Assembly (NCBI GenBank): GCA_022701365.1
Contig: JAKUHH010000290.1
Coordinates: 62,001 to 126,000, forward strand
Direction: 5' to 3'
Source: Mycocentrospora acerina
Taxonomy: Eukaryota > Ascomycota > Dothideomycetes > Pleosporales
DNA length: 64,000 nt
Under the pieces are notes generated by a model. It did no database searches. It was not told the origin of the DNA and worked only from the letters and a program-made list of their open reading frames with translations. The position numbers and the translations under genes were made by a program. This document shows, in pieces, positions 22,874 through 34,529 of the stretch (position 1 is the first letter of the stretch; every line of letters begins with the position of its first letter).

Positions 22874-23914
22874 TCAGATATCACGCATAAACTGAAGCTA
22901 ATTCTGAGTAGCACGGGATTGACCGGTTATATTGGTGGCGATTTCCTCCATGTCATGACGGCAAAACATCCTGAATGGCAAATCAGATCCTTGACCCGAG
23001 ATAGAGCAAAAGGAGACCGTTTGAAGCAAGCCTATCAGCAGGTAACACCAGTCTTTGGAGATCTCGCGAGTTCGACGATTATCGAAGAAGAAGCCTCAAA
23101 AGCCGACATTGTTCTTCATTTTGCCAGCTGCGACCACGTCGGTTCTGCAAAAGCAATCGCCAGGGGTATGGCACGAAGAGAGTCAAAAAGCCCGGGACAT
23201 TGGATCCATACTTCTGGTGCATTGGTCATGGCCACAGAGAGCTTGAAGAAGCAGGCCTACGGCGTCCAGATAGAACAGAAATACGATGACTGGGATGGTG
23301 TTCATGAGTTAGTTTCTCTCCCCGAAGACGCCCCGCACCGTCAAGTCGACAAGATTGTCCTCGAAGCCGCCTCGGATCAGGTCAAAACTGCCATTGTTTG
23401 TCCACCAACAGTCTATGGACCAACCCGTGGCATGGGAAATCCAAGTTCTATGCAAATAAATGAGATTGCGAGAATTTTTTTGCTATATGGCCGAGCATTT
23501 CAGGTCAATGAAGGGAAAAATATCTGGCATGAAGTGCACGTCCAGGATCTTACAGACATTTATATGTCTCTTACTGAGGCTGCCGCCACCGGATCCCCCA
23601 AAGCTACTTGGAATCAGGAGGGATACTATCTAGCAGAGAGCGGCGCCTTCTATTGGGGAGATGTATGCAAAGCGATGGGAGATTATGGCTTCAGTAAAGG
23701 ATTGCTTCGAGAACCAGGTGTTCAGTCTCTTGACACAAGCACAACTAACAAAATCTGGCCTCGTTACAATTTCTTCGTAGGAAGCACATCCCGAGGTGAA
23801 GCCATCAGAGCAAAGCGATTGCTCAACTGGGCCCCGCACCGTCCTTCTCTGCAAGATACGATTCCTTGGATTATAGAATCTGAAATCAAGAACCTTGGAC
23901 TCCACCCAAAGTGA
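22874..23914 (+). CDS. Atypical extended SDR (NAD-dependent epimerase-like), 5' end unresolved
   Basis: The open frame from the likely acceptor TTCCAG (22873) encodes about 346 residues. The Rossmann motif GLTGYIGG is near the start, IVCPPTVYGP lies mid-protein, and a helical C-terminus matches extended SDRs. The usual YxxxK motif is replaced: the segment HRQVDKIVLEA keeps Lys but has Arg four residues before it, as in atypical NmrA/epimerase-like members. No in-frame ATG precedes the Rossmann turn. An upstream exon starting ATGGCC near 22800 has a GTAAGG donor, but its phase does not fit. Either the first exon is elsewhere or the gene has lost its start. Substrate unknown. The NmrA-like gene at 24.8 kb runs on the opposite strand. 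Confidence 0.6.
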   Translation, partial: SDITHKLKLILSSTGLTGYIGGDFLHVMTAKHPEWQIRSLTRDRAKGDRLKQAYQQVTPVFGDLASSTIIEEEASKADIVLHFASCDHVGSAKAIARGMARRESKSPGHWIHTSGALVMATESLKKQAYGVQIEQKYDDWDGVHELVSLPEDAPHRQVDKIVLEAASDQVKTAIVCPPTVYGPTRGMGNPSSMQINEIARIFLLYGRAFQVNEGKNIWHEVHVQDLTDIYMSLTEAAATGSPKATWNQEGYYLAESGAFYWGDVCKAMGDYGFSKGLLREPGVQSLDTSTTNKIWPRYNFFVGSTSRGEAIRAKRLLNWAPHRPSLQDTIPWIIESEIKNLGLHPK

Positions 23915-24812
23915 TGGTATTTTTCGATGCAAGACCTACTCTAGAAATTATCAGTAGCTGCCACATGTATAAAAGCTGCAAAATATGTAAATGAGAGTTG
24001 TGTCAATGTCGATTCCTTGCTTTTTGTTTCTTGCGTAATTAGAGCTGCTTGTTGAGAGCTGTTTCTTGTCCTTGAAGGAAGCAAGCAGGCAGAATTCGTT
24101 GAGATGATTTTGATCAACTTTATCCGTAAAAGCACATAGAAACTACGCTGGTTTTCTGCAAACTAAGCGCTTTATTTTCCAAGTTTAACGAGTGACCTTG
24201 CAATCAAGAGCCTCTCAAATTTGACAATTGGCTCTTTGAAAGAGTAAGTCATGCGAGAAAATAGATCAAAAACTCTGAGTCCTAAAGATGGGTCATTCAA
24301 GGAATGCTCGATAATGGGAAATGACACACGATGATTTTGTGAAGTCCGATAATCCTCCGGATTCTCCCACATCTCTTCTAAACGTGGAAAAAAATTCAAT
24401 TTGATGAAGAGATTCTTTGGTCTCTTGATCACTTTTCTGATACTTAATAAAACCAGTTAGCAAAATAATGACAAAATGAGGTTTGAATGAGCGCTGAAAG
24501 GTTGATACAACCATATATTACACAGGAGTAGCAGAAGGGAGTGAACATGTACAGTGGACATATTGAAGGTCATCAAGACGCTTGATTCAAACCTTTTTGA
24601 ATACGGATGATAATTGGGAGGAGTATGGGAGGCATGCAACAAGCGCGTGTAAAGAAGTGGTCGCTGTAAGCACATGCAGAAGCAAAACTTGATTGATATT
24701 GTAGTAAGGTGTTTTGATGTTAAGCTATCTTCTTGTAGAGCCTTGCATATTATCTAGGAAGAAATTGCTCGCCTACGAGGTTTGTTGTCCATTTTCTGCT
24801 GATGAGATACAC
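23915..24812. other. AT-rich intergenic with a coding-like minus frame
   Basis: No firm gene. An 86-codon minus frame at 24172-24432 (start MIKRPKNLF, with LFSRMTYSFKEP further on) has protein-like composition but no recognised domain. It may be a remnant. Confidence 0.3.
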
Positions 24813-25757
24813 TTATTCTTCTAATATGGCTTTCAACGCATCTGCTATCGTGCGCTTTGGAGGTGCCAGTGCCATAATTTCCTTACTAGTCGGTGTCTGA
24901 GTGAGCGAGCTTGTGCCCTTCCAAAGTGGATCACACCCAGCTAGTAGCGATGGCAAAAGCTTTGCTGGAAACACACCTGCCTCAACCAAGTACGTGAGCA
25001 AACCCGTGGCCTTAAACGCTACCTCGTCGACTTCAATATTGGTGTTCTGCTCGACCAGTTTGACGATATCTCTTCCAGTGACGTCTTCAGGACCACTAAG
25101 GATGTATCTGGCCTGGTTATGTAACGAAGGGTCCTCAAGAGCTAAGAGATGCGCACCCACAGTGCCGACATCCTCGGGATCAATCATTGCCACAGCAAAA
25201 TCAGCAGCGGAGAGCATAGCCAATACCTCCTGCTTGCCGCTCCTTCGGTAATTTTTGATCCAGCTTGCAGCAGTAGCGAGAAATGTAGAAGTGAAAAAGT
25301 TTGGTTGTAGTGACGTCCATTGCAAGCTCTTAAACTCTGGCTGGCTCAGCAAGTTCTCGACAGCCCAGTGCGAGCGGCCGTAGTACACAGGGCTAGTTGG
25401 ACTAACATAGGCTGCGGTAGTAGATAATTTTACAACATATTTGACACCAGCTTGTAGAAGGGCAGTGTAGAGACCAGATTCCTCCACAAATTGATGCGGC
25501 TCGTTGTGTGGCGCAATGTAGACTTTAGCTACCTCTTGGGTTTGGAGCCATACAGCGTCAATAGTAGTCCAGTCTTTCTCAAGCATGTCCACGTGCGATA
25601 ATTTTGAAAGCTTTTGGGAAACGGGGCTATTGATTGAGCGTGTCAGGCCAATAATGCGGTAACTTAAGTTGCCCAGCTCGAGTAGCTTCGGGAGATGAGA
25701 GACCACGCCTCTGCCAGTGTTGCCAGTTGCGCCTATGACGAGGATTGAAGGAGCCAT
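24813..25757 (-). CDS. NmrA-like NAD(P)-binding SDR
   Basis: An intact, intronless 314-residue frame begins MAPSILVIGATGNTGRG. The GATGNTG loop is the dinucleotide-binding turn of the NmrA/isoflavone-reductase branch of atypical SDRs. YVVKLSTTAAY and HWAVENLL stand where the catalytic strand and helix normally lie, and NFFTSTFL follows. The length is typical for the family. Members either sense NAD(P) state, like NmrA, or reduce small molecules; many fungal ones sit in secondary-metabolite loci. The start context (GGAGCC after ATG on the coding strand, AT-rich leader) is reasonable. Its base composition is closer to normal genes than the surrounding DNA. Confidence 0.85.
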   Translation of the reverse strand: MAPSILVIGATGNTGRGVVSHLPKLLELGNLSYRIIGLTRSINSPVSQKLSKLSHVDMLEKDWTTIDAVWLQTQEVAKVYIAPHNEPHQFVEESGLYTALLQAGVKYVVKLSTTAAYVSPTSPVYYGRSHWAVENLLSQPEFKSLQWTSLQPNFFTSTFLATAASWIKNYRRSGKQEVLAMLSAADFAVAMIDPEDVGTVGAHLLALEDPSLHNQARYILSGPEDVTGRDIVKLVEQNTNIEVDEVAFKATGLLTYLVEAGVFPAKLLPSLLAGCDPLWKGTSSLTQTPTSKEIMALAPPKRTIADALKAILEE

Positions 25758-26911
25758 CTTGAATATTCTGGTACAAGAAAAGATTAAATTTTGAGTGATA
25801 GAGTAGTTACAATAGAATCTAATCTAGTGAAAACTAAATTGTGATGAACAGAATTGACTGACTTGGATACATTTGCTCATGACCACCTTATGTACTGTAG
25901 ATCTACGAGATTTACGCTTAACAATTGCAACATGTGATACGAAGAAGGATCAATTATAAATAAAACTACAATTTTTTCCATCAGGTTTCATGTGTCAGAG
26001 AAGGTGGAAGCGCCAGTATATTTGTTGAGAGGTAGTTTTGGAGTGAATTAGTAAACTCCGAAGTGGTTCTACTTGCCCTATCGGTTGGGCCCAGCAGATC
26101 AATCACTTTGCCGAGGTTATGCCGTGCAAAAGGCAGGCTGGAGCCCTTGCTTCTTAAAACGGAAAGCACATGCACATGAAACTTGCACGTTGTTTATGAG
26201 TAACGATTATTCTACATAAGTAACATCCAACTAGATGGAGGCTGATATATACTTTTTGATCAAATTCAATACCAGTCCAATGTCTATACAGATATCAAGA
26301 TTCCTGGGGCCATGTACGGTTGGCGTTTTGCCGCAATTTGGCGCACAACGAATATAAAATCAAGTCATGACATTAGTGATATCTCGTGAATTGTCCTGTG
26401 AATCCAAATCAAAATTATCTATAGGTAGCGTACGGCAAGATCGCCAAAAGAAATTATGCTGGTACGTATTTACGATTTTAGCTGACATGTGACACCCTTG
26501 TGGTCACAATCTTAGAATGTTAAGTTTTGAGTTCTCATAGCACCTAAAGCTATTAATTGCTGACACTGCAGTACACCATCTACTCTAATAGTCTTCATAT
26601 ATGCAACTCTGCTAGTCAAACCCAGACTTTTATGTCACACATGTTCAACAGTGACATGAACTGCTATTAGCGGATTACAAAATTAATTGGGAAGGTTAAT
26701 CTTTGATACTTCGTTCGATGATTAATGCCTGGTTCACGCCTTTGTTCATTTGCCGTTCAGTTTATTCATTTTAAACTCTTTTCTTTCGTAAACCTCTCCT
26801 CTCCTCTTGTGCAACGTTGTTTTAACACTGACCCTAATTCTTTATGCTTTGCAAGTTCTCGATTGTACTGTTGTTCACTGATTGTAGAAACTATCTAATA
26901 GCACCTAAGTA
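25758..26911. other. AT-rich intergenic, probable gene remnants
   Basis: No gene is supported. A 64-codon minus frame at 25981-26175 (with HNLGKVIDLLGPTDRASRTT) looks coding-like but isolated. The rest is AT-rich. Confidence 0.35.
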
Positions 26912-27941
26912 CTACATGTTTAAGGAAACAGCATTCTCACCAGCCCCTTGAACCAAAAAGCGATCCAACTGAGAGGGAGCTACTTCTACAATCGACTGAT
27001 GCTGGCCATGCCGAGGGAATCTTGTATTACGCTCCAGTCTTTCCAGTTCGTCTAATATCCGAGTGAAAGCTATCCTTGCTTGCTCAAACGCCTTACCATC
27101 GAAATTTTCAGAGCCCCAACCGCAGTCGCGATAAAGTTTTTGTAAACTCCTCCAGCGATTGATGCGTCTTCGCAAGTCGTCTGCACCAAATGGGCCATGA
27201 CTTGCCCTTAGTTGCTGGATCGCAGTTGCCACGTCAACGGGCAGACGGATACCTCCTGGGAACAAGTTTTGCATGATTATGGGATTATCTATGACCCTTC
27301 GAGACGGCGGTTCTTCAGAATCAGCCGGGTTATAGTGCGGAGCCCACTCAAGGCTTTGGAACTTGGCTATTATTTCGTCCAATACCACACTTGCCGGGCG
27401 GCAAGGTGATTCAATCCAAGTCTTTTGCCCAATGCTATGCCATTCGATTATCGTTACTACCTTGTGTCAGCGTTTGGCTATTAATGTCGCATGAAGTCAA
27501 TGTACGATTGCGTGTATTGAAGATCAGATCTATGCCGTATTGCCCGCTGTAGACAGAGCCACTCGTTAATCTCAGCAGCCAAGGTGGCAGAAGCTTGGTA
27601 TTTTCCGAGTGAACTCTTTCGCCCCAACGTAAATCCTCGGTCCAATCTGAGCTGCTAGCATCTGCGAAATATGTCACAGCCTTTGATCGCGGCACTAATT
27701 CAACACCAAACCACCGGTAGCCCCAGACAACATCACTGCGTAATGCAGGCATGAGCTTTATTAAATCAATGACTTCAGGCTCAAATGAAAGCCTTTGCAA
27801 GGTGTCTGTAGCAATAGTTTCAGAGGAATGAGGAGGATGGATGACATCTGCTGGAGTTACATAGCGCATGACGACAAATAATTCGGGAAGCTTTGTAAGT
27901 CGCGAAATAAAGTCTGCATGCTTTTCCGCTACTCCGTTCAT
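26912..27941 (-). pseudogene. Frame-disrupted gene of unknown fungal family
   Basis: Two minus-strand frames together read like one protein. The first starts at ATG 27941 (MNGVAEKHADF) and contains SGSVYSGQYGIDLIFNTRN, ending in TAG at 27435. The second is open from about 27461 to 26912 and contains EWHSIGQKTWIESPCRPA and FQSLEWAPHYNPA, which continue the theme naturally. The two overlap near 27440-27460 in different phases. I tested the GTACAT, GTAGTA and GTAACG donors against the nearby AAG, TAG and CAAG acceptors; no combination restores frame. A one-base indel is the simplest explanation. An assembly error or non-canonical intron is possible. I do not recognise a named domain. Confidence 0.5.
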
Positions 27942-28412
27942 GGTTATAGCTGGCGCAAGATGACTGTAGTGATGGTGAAGGTTGATGCAGTGAGTAACAA
28001 TAACGCTCAAATGCTTGATGTATTGTGCGTGGTCTGACTGATTGAAAACGAAATGGTGTTAGACGCGAGTCATGGGCTCCTATTTATGAAGAGTCTCAAT
28101 GCACGATTGGTTGGCCCTGTATCCCACTGATGTTTGTAGTGATCAATATACATGTAGAGTATTGTAACATGTTAAAGTGGCGAATTCCAAGGTTATGTAT
28201 ACCAATGTCACTCAAACAGGTCATGATGGCATGCGCTTACAACAGTGCCTCGCCTGTGACATCCTTGTACAATGCTAAGTGCAAAGTTATGTGGGTACCT
28301 CTGCACCTGATGTTATGCGAAGTCGACATCCTACCCCGTCACTTGCTCTAGACGCACTTGGACGTGTGCCACTGCTAAATGATTTAAGGTTATTCTGTTG
28401 CAGATACCTAAA
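27942..28412. promoter_or_regulatory. Divergent promoter region
   Basis: This 471-bp stretch separates the disrupted gene (-) from the Zn2Cys6 regulator (+). It must hold both promoters if both are transcribed. I see no distinctive operator. A CGG-type Zn2Cys6 site was not found by eye. Confidence 0.35.
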
Positions 28413-30178
28413 ATGTCGTCTACTGCTGCTCGTGAGATATCCCAGCTCTCGCGTAGACACCATCCTAAAGTAAGGACTGGCTGTAAGACGTGCAAGTACG
28501 TCTATATTCGCTTCACCAAGAATCAACAAAGAACTATGCAGAAGCCGGCTCACGACTGAACAGAATACGCCGTGTTAAGTGCGACGAAAAGCGACCCAGC
28601 TGCTCCAAGTACGCCTAATTCATAAAAGCGCTACCTCTTTCTAACCAAATTAGGTGCTCAAGTACAGGCCGAAATTGCGACGGCTATGCTCAGCATAAGA
28701 AGAGCTATCAAATCCAAGTCTTCAGCAATGTCCAAAACCTATCATTCGACCCCAAGAACACCATATCAACGCTCTCTGAGTTTGGTGATAACGTGCACTA
28801 TTTGGAATTTTACTACCATCGTGTCGGACCTATGCTTTCTGGTATATTTGACACCGAGTTTTGGTCGCGCATAGTGCTTCAGATGGCACACTCTGAGCCT
28901 GCAGTAAGAAGTGCTCTGATAGCGTTGGGTGATCTAAATAAGCACGAAACTGGCAGTCTGGAGCACGCTCGCCGATCTGCTGCTACGAAGGATCGTTACA
29001 CACGCAGCACGTTCTGGTTCCATTACAATAGGGCTATCAGACATCTCGTCGATCGCATGGCTGAGCCCTCCTATACATCAGAAGTAGGATTAGTGACTTG
29101 TCTACTTTTCGTCTGTATTGAGTTCTTAAGAGCAGATGTGCACACAGCATTCGCTCATATTAGAAGTGGACTGAAGATCGTTTCTGAGTTACGGCGCAAA
29201 CATGGGGCTGGCTCGTCCGTTCAGCCAACTGGTCGGTCTCAAAATAGCTTCAGCATGCCCTCAAATATTATTGAGAAGATACTTGTGCCAATACTCACGC
29301 AAGGTTTAGTATCTGCTCTTGTCTATGGCGTGGATGTCGAAACAGAGTTCGCATTTCTAGAAACACTTCCACAACAACCCAAAGCGCATCATTTCGCCAG
29401 CGTCCACGAAGCTCGGTGCTTGTACTGGGATTTGCGAAATGCTTCTATTTTAATTGCTAGAGACATGGCCATGAAAATGTTTCAAGCAATTCCACTAACA
29501 GTGTTGGACTTCCAGCACCAGGATCACGTTTTGAAATGCCACAGCACCTGGTTCGAAGCTTTACTGGCGTTCGAAGCTTTGCAAGAACTATCCAAAGAAG
29601 AGAAAGTCGCTATTAGCGCCCTAAAAATTGGATACTACTCAAGCTACACTGCCTGCGCTTGTGTGGTTGACGCACGCCAAACGTCTTTCGATGCGCATAT
29701 CCTTAGCTTCAAAGCGCTCCTCTTACACGCAAACATCATGATCGACGCTTTGAACTCCCAAAATACTTCACACACAAAAAACCCAGGTACAAGTGCTGCT
29801 GCTAACTTCACCTTCGATACCTCCCTCATACCCGCGCTGTACTACACTGCCTTACGCTGTCGTTGTCCGAATACCCGGCGCGAAGCTGTTAGCTTACTAT
29901 CCTTAAATCTACCGCGTGAAGGTCTTTGGGATGCGGGACAGCACCGTATTGTAGCTGAGCGAGTTATCGAAATCGAAGAGATGGAAGTCGATGAAAAGGG
30001 CTGGCCAGTAGAGCGGGCAAGACTTTGGAGCAGTGTTGTTGGTACGAATCTTGATGAGGACAGCGGATTTTGGGCAAACTTTCTTTTGGCAAGAGATCTT
30101 GGGACAAGGGGAGAGAAGGTTTGGAGTGAGTGGTACGCGCTAGAAAAGGGAGAGAGTAAATCACACTCTGTACGTTAG
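28413..30178 (+). CDS. Zn(II)2Cys6 fungal transcription factor
   Basis: Three exons, 28413-28495, 28564-28608 and 28654-30178, give 550 residues. Both introns fall inside the finger (GTACGT...AACAG; GTACGC...CTAACC...TTAG) and splicing restores a perfect C-X2-C-X6-C-X6-C-X2-C-X6-C cluster at Cys 24, 27, 34, 41, 44 and 51. Basic residues IRRVKC fall between the second and third Cys. The remaining 490 residues are mostly helical with no second finger, matching the effector region of C6 regulators, and end in a long KGES...SHSVR tail. Such proteins bind CGG triplets as dimers and often control neighbouring metabolic genes. Here the neighbours are the SDRs, the secreted proteins and the P450; regulation of them is inference only. 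Confidence 0.88.
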
Positions 30179-30435
30179 CCTATTTTACAAATGAGCAGCT
30201 ACCTGTAAACTTTCAACACTCAGAGTCTAGGGATCAAGGCCAGCTTATGTGCGTGACACGTCAGTGCCTTGTGCATAGATTCTATCCAAACTCCTTGGAC
30301 ACTAAATAAAGAATTTCCTACCCACACGATCAGAAGATTGGTTGGGTCAATGACTCGCTTCTGAACAGTTTAATCTTTCATTACCACATTATAGAATATC
30401 TAGAACATCGCTCAGACTCCATCAATACGAAAAAA

Positions 30436-30968
30436 TTATCCAGTACCCCGAATTGAGATCCAGAAATCGCCATTACCTTGCACAAAGGCGGAACCTGAGA
30501 TTATAACGCCTTCACTGCCTGCATTGCGAGTGCAAGCGTCCATAATCAACCCAGCAGAAGCAGCAACATTCTTACTGTTAAAACATTAATTCTCGGGTTT
30601 TCTGTTTAAAATTTTTTCCTTCTCCACGAGGAAGGGACGCAACTACTTACCATGGTGTTGAGGCTCCCTTTGAGGTACGACTATGCGACCAGATCTGCGT
30701 TTTTCCGCAGACCCGCAAGGTCCTTCCACTATAACCTGTATTACAGACAGAATTGAGCGCTGCAAGTTCGTTGATGCATCGTACTGCCTCTTGGGGCTAG
30801 ACATTTAGGTATTAGTATTGATTATAGGAAATCGAGGAGTTAGAGATGTACATTTCCGATGATACTGTCATCACAGCTGGGTGCACGAGCTTGGAGCGCC
30901 CCGGGAGCTGCGACTGTAAGAGAGGCAGCGGCCAGAAAAGCCAATAAAGAGGCTGTAATCTGGACCAT
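30436..30968 (-). CDS. Six-cysteine small secreted protein, effector-like
   Basis: Three exons on the minus strand, 30852-30968, 30651-30796 and 30436-30574, give 133 residues. Introns are 55 nt (GTACAT...CTAATACC...CTAG) and 76 nt (GTAAGT...TTAACAG). The N-terminus MVQITASLLAFLAAASLTVA is a clear signal peptide with cleavage likely near AVA/APG. The mature part has exactly six cysteines (32, 46, 57, 69, 88, 102) and ends GNGDFWISIRGTG. The Cys number and the GNG-D-x-hydrophobic ending resemble a widespread group of small secreted fungal proteins of unknown role that I cannot name securely. The ATG context is good and no lesion is seen. The next gene, on the opposite strand, is a secreted chitinase. 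Confidence 0.7.
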
Positions 30969-32606
30969 GGTGCTGAATAGTTGTTTTGGATGGCGAGAAT
31001 GATTGAGAAGCAATGATTCGAAATATGACAAGTGTAGCAGATCGATGATGAGAAGGATGTTGAATTCATGGAGTTGCGTAAAGCTGTACTTATATACCTT
31101 TGCACCTGTATCGGTATTCAATTGCTTGTTTATGAGGCTGAGCTTCTAGAGGATTCATTTGGTGTGCTCGCAACAAAACGAAAGAGTTACTTGTGTGCAT
31201 TGAGCGATAGGGCCAACAAGGCAACCAGCGCATTGTCAGCAACAACACATAAATAATTTCGCCCGACCCACCTACCTTAGTGCTACGGGGTTTGAATAGA
31301 ATCTCCGACCGTACATGCTGACTGTAAGAAAGTCTACAATCACAAGTAAGATTCAATCTACTTAGGGATAATTTGACGACACAGTCCCTCATAGTCATAT
31401 AAAGTGCCAGTTAGCATTGTAGGTTTGAAAAATGATGAAATTTTCTAGTCAGTGAATATCTAGGAATCACTGGCTATGATCGAGAGAGAATATATTCAAA
31501 ACTACAGTAGGTGTGATAGACACAAGTATGGGGAGTGGATAATTGCTGATACATCTCTAGTAAGAAAGGGAGGATGATTGTAGATATTGATTCACTGCGT
31601 ACAATCAAATAATATCAAGTGGTCATTGTCGCTGCTAGAGAAGCGCGCAACATGCAGTCATATCAAGGTCATCTTTGGAGACGATGGTGTCACTCTCACC
31701 TCGAAATGGAAAAGCCTAGTTGCCGGCTTGGCCAGGTTCAATTCCGATGCTGAAATTCTCTCGGTTTTGGAGGCCGGTAATTTTTATTGTCAGCCGACTG
31801 ATGATTTTCGCCATCTAAACTTCCGTCTAACACGAACAAAATAAGTGCGAGCAGTATTTTGCGGATGGTAACAGCTGTAGCCAGCTGATGATTCAATATG
31901 GTGTCACTTTTGAAGTAGTGGCTGAATGGAACTAAGTTGAGGCTCGAGCATGGACTAGATATTAGGTATGCTTGACATATGAAAGGTTGATAATAGTGGT
32001 GATGAAGATATCAAGTTGTTCTCGTCCATTAATCTTCAGGTCTTGTTTGGAATGTGGTATGGAGAGTCGCAATTATCCATTGAAGTTACAGTTACTTAAA
32101 GAAGAAAGATATCGTCGTCACGGAACGAACTGTTTTCCGCGAGGTGGAGTGATTTAACGCGCGATAGCTGATCCATGACTGAGTTCCAGTGTTTAGCAAG
32201 ATCACTGATTGGCACCCACGCATCCGGTACCATTTGTCTGCGTTTTCGAATAATCTCTGTCCGCTTCATACGTCAAGGTAGGTAAGTTAATACGCTAAAG
32301 TAATAAAGGCTCACGGCATCAACCTTTCGTTTAACAAAAAACCATCGTCTAGACCATGAGCTTTACCTACGCTTTATCTATCTACGCTTTCTCATGAAAT
32401 CTAGTTTGTTCCAACATATATGTTTACTATAATTGCACTCTGTTCATAAAAAGTTACAAGTTTGCCGATCACTTCACCAGAATGAGGGGTTGGTGCACAA
32501 GTGGCACTCGCCAAGCCTGCAGCCGATCGAACACTCCAGTCAACACCTTCTTGACATAACTTACCGGCTAGCATCATTTCACCAATACAAAACTAAAGAC
32601 CACAAA
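30969..32606. promoter_or_regulatory. AT-rich divergent intergenic region
   Basis: This 1.6-kb stretch lies between the secreted protein (-) and the chitinase (+) and must include both promoters. The frame at 31587-31844 is short and without family features. No operator is recognised. Confidence 0.4.
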
Positions 32607-33957
32607 ATGAAGGCCGCAAAAAAACGGGCGTTGTTAGCCCTTTCTCTCACTACGTCATCCGTGGCAACAAATTTGCAGCCTATGTGTGTTATGTATCTCA
32701 CAGGGTAAGAGGATAGCTGCCAAAAGATTTTGAATTGCCTCTCAGAGCTCACAGTCAACACAATATTGTACCCGATCAACACCTCGTATCAAGCATCACG
32801 CATGTCGAACTTGCCTTTATGCAACCTGCAATCTTCAATGAGCCTCACCCTTCGTCCTGGCCGCTATTCACGACTGTGGAGTTTGTCCGCTCACAGTTCG
32901 CACCAGATACGATCGTCATGGTAGCCATTGGTGGTTGGGGCCACACTGATAGCTTTTCCGTGGCGGCAAACTCTAGTGTCAGCCGGAAGCGATTTGCTCA
33001 AAACATCAAAGCGATGATTGATGACACGGGGGCAGACGGTCAGGAAAAGAGCATCATAACACCATTGTGCAGCTAATGAGTTTAACAGGTGTTGACATTG
33101 ATTGGGAATACCCAGGGTATGGATCAAGTTTCCTAACAGACATTTCTTCGTAATATTTACAGTGTTGCAGTGGTAACGGCGAGGACTACAAACAGGTTCC
33201 TAATGCAGATAAAGCCTGGGAAATCGACGCCTACCCAGAGCTCCTTAAAGAGATTCGCTTTGCGATCGGACCATCTAAGCTCATATCTGCAGCTATCCCT
33301 GGCCTTCCACGAGACATGATCGCATTTACCCAGAAGACTGTGCCTCTGATCAATAAATATGTTGATTTTTTCAACATCATGACCTACGATCTGATGAATA
33401 GAAGGGATAACGTTACGAAACATCACACTGGTGTAGCGTTATCTCTAGAAGCGGTTGACACATATTTGAGTCGAGGGATTCCGCCATCTAAAGCTAACTT
33501 GGGATTTGCATTCTATGTCAAGTGGTTCAAGACTGATCCCAATGCCAATTGTGCTGTCGAAACTGTTGGCTGCAAGACAGAACTCATGGAAGATCCAGAG
33601 ACAGGGGCAGATTTAGGGAAGGCTGGTGGCTTCTCTTGGCATGACAAGATACCATCAGATTTAGCAACGTCTTTCAACAAGGCCTTGTTACAGGGGTCTT
33701 ATGACTCGAAGGAAGGGGGTTACTATTATTGGGATCCTGAGGAGAATATATGGTGGACGTTTGATAATTCCGACGCAATCTCGCTCAAGTTTCCCGAAAT
33801 TGTCGAGAAGAGAAAGCTTCGAGGGGTGTTCGCATGGGGGCTCGGGGAAGATGCAGACAATTTCAAGCACTTTCAAGCACTTTTAGAGGGGTTCGAGAAG
33901 TTTTCTAAGAACAAAATACGTAGCAGTAGGGATAATCAGGAAAGGATGGAGCTGTGA
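32607..33957 (+). CDS. Secreted GH18 chitinase
   Basis: Four exons, 32607-32704, 32755-33038, 33089-33116 and 33171-33957, give 398 residues. Introns are 50, 50 and 54 nt. The acceptors were chosen because they rebuild YLTGQHNIVPD and WEYPGGNGEDYK. Residues 1-21 (KAAKKR, then ALLALSLTTSSVA) look like a signal peptide. The GH18 active-site motif DGVDIDWE is complete at residues 127-134, with Glu134 as acid and Asp132 and Asp130 in place. AIGGWG is the conserved strand-3 motif, and FFNIMTYDL carries the Tyr-Asp pair. No LysM or chitin-binding domain is visible. The enzyme should cleave beta-1,4-N-acetylglucosamine chains by the substrate-assisted retaining mechanism. The short 28-nt third exon is unusual. 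Confidence 0.9.
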
Positions 33958-34529
33958 TTTTCTTGGACTGCTAGATTATGTTCTACTAGTCACAGCCCGA
34001 TGTAGGCCAAATCCTGTCAAACAGAATAACGTACAAAGTAAGCCTTAATGTAACACCATAGTATAATTGTCGCTGATCACATCAGCTGCATATGTAAGCA
34101 TCTGCATAATACGCATTCTTCATTGCTTAAAAGCAAGTCTGTAGGCATTTCTATCCTCTGATATGTATTGTGCAGCTTATCGTTGATAATTACTACTTAA
34201 AACCTCTTCACTCCTATTCGAATTATCATCATATGCCTCCAATTGATGGGCATATAAGAAAGGTAATTGTTGCAAGCGGGATAACGCAGCACCTGATATT
34301 AATAATTCCCTACACTGATGGTTGTTCAATTCACTAGATCAATCTTGCAAAACAAGACATGGACCTGTAAGTTTTGTCGATAATTACAGAGATGGCGTGT
34401 TTAGTAGCTCCTTTCGTATCGCTTGATATTGTAATTGTCCCTCGTAGATTGAACCAAGAAACTTGAATTTAGAAGAAAGGAGACTTTAAATAAGAAAAAA
34501 CGAAAAGTAGTCGATGTGTGACATGTTAT
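33958..34529. other. AT-rich intergenic
   Basis: Nothing supportable lies between the chitinase and the remnant at 34530. The sequence is visibly rich in TA dinucleotides. Confidence 0.45.

Noticed and set aside
31587..31844. 85-codon frame between secreted protein and chitinase
   Set aside because: No signal peptide, no Cys pattern, isolated in AT-rich DNA.
33039..33088. Frameshift in the chitinase
   Set aside because: The apparent frame changes are three normal 50-54-nt introns. Splicing rebuilds the GH18 motif DGVDIDWE.
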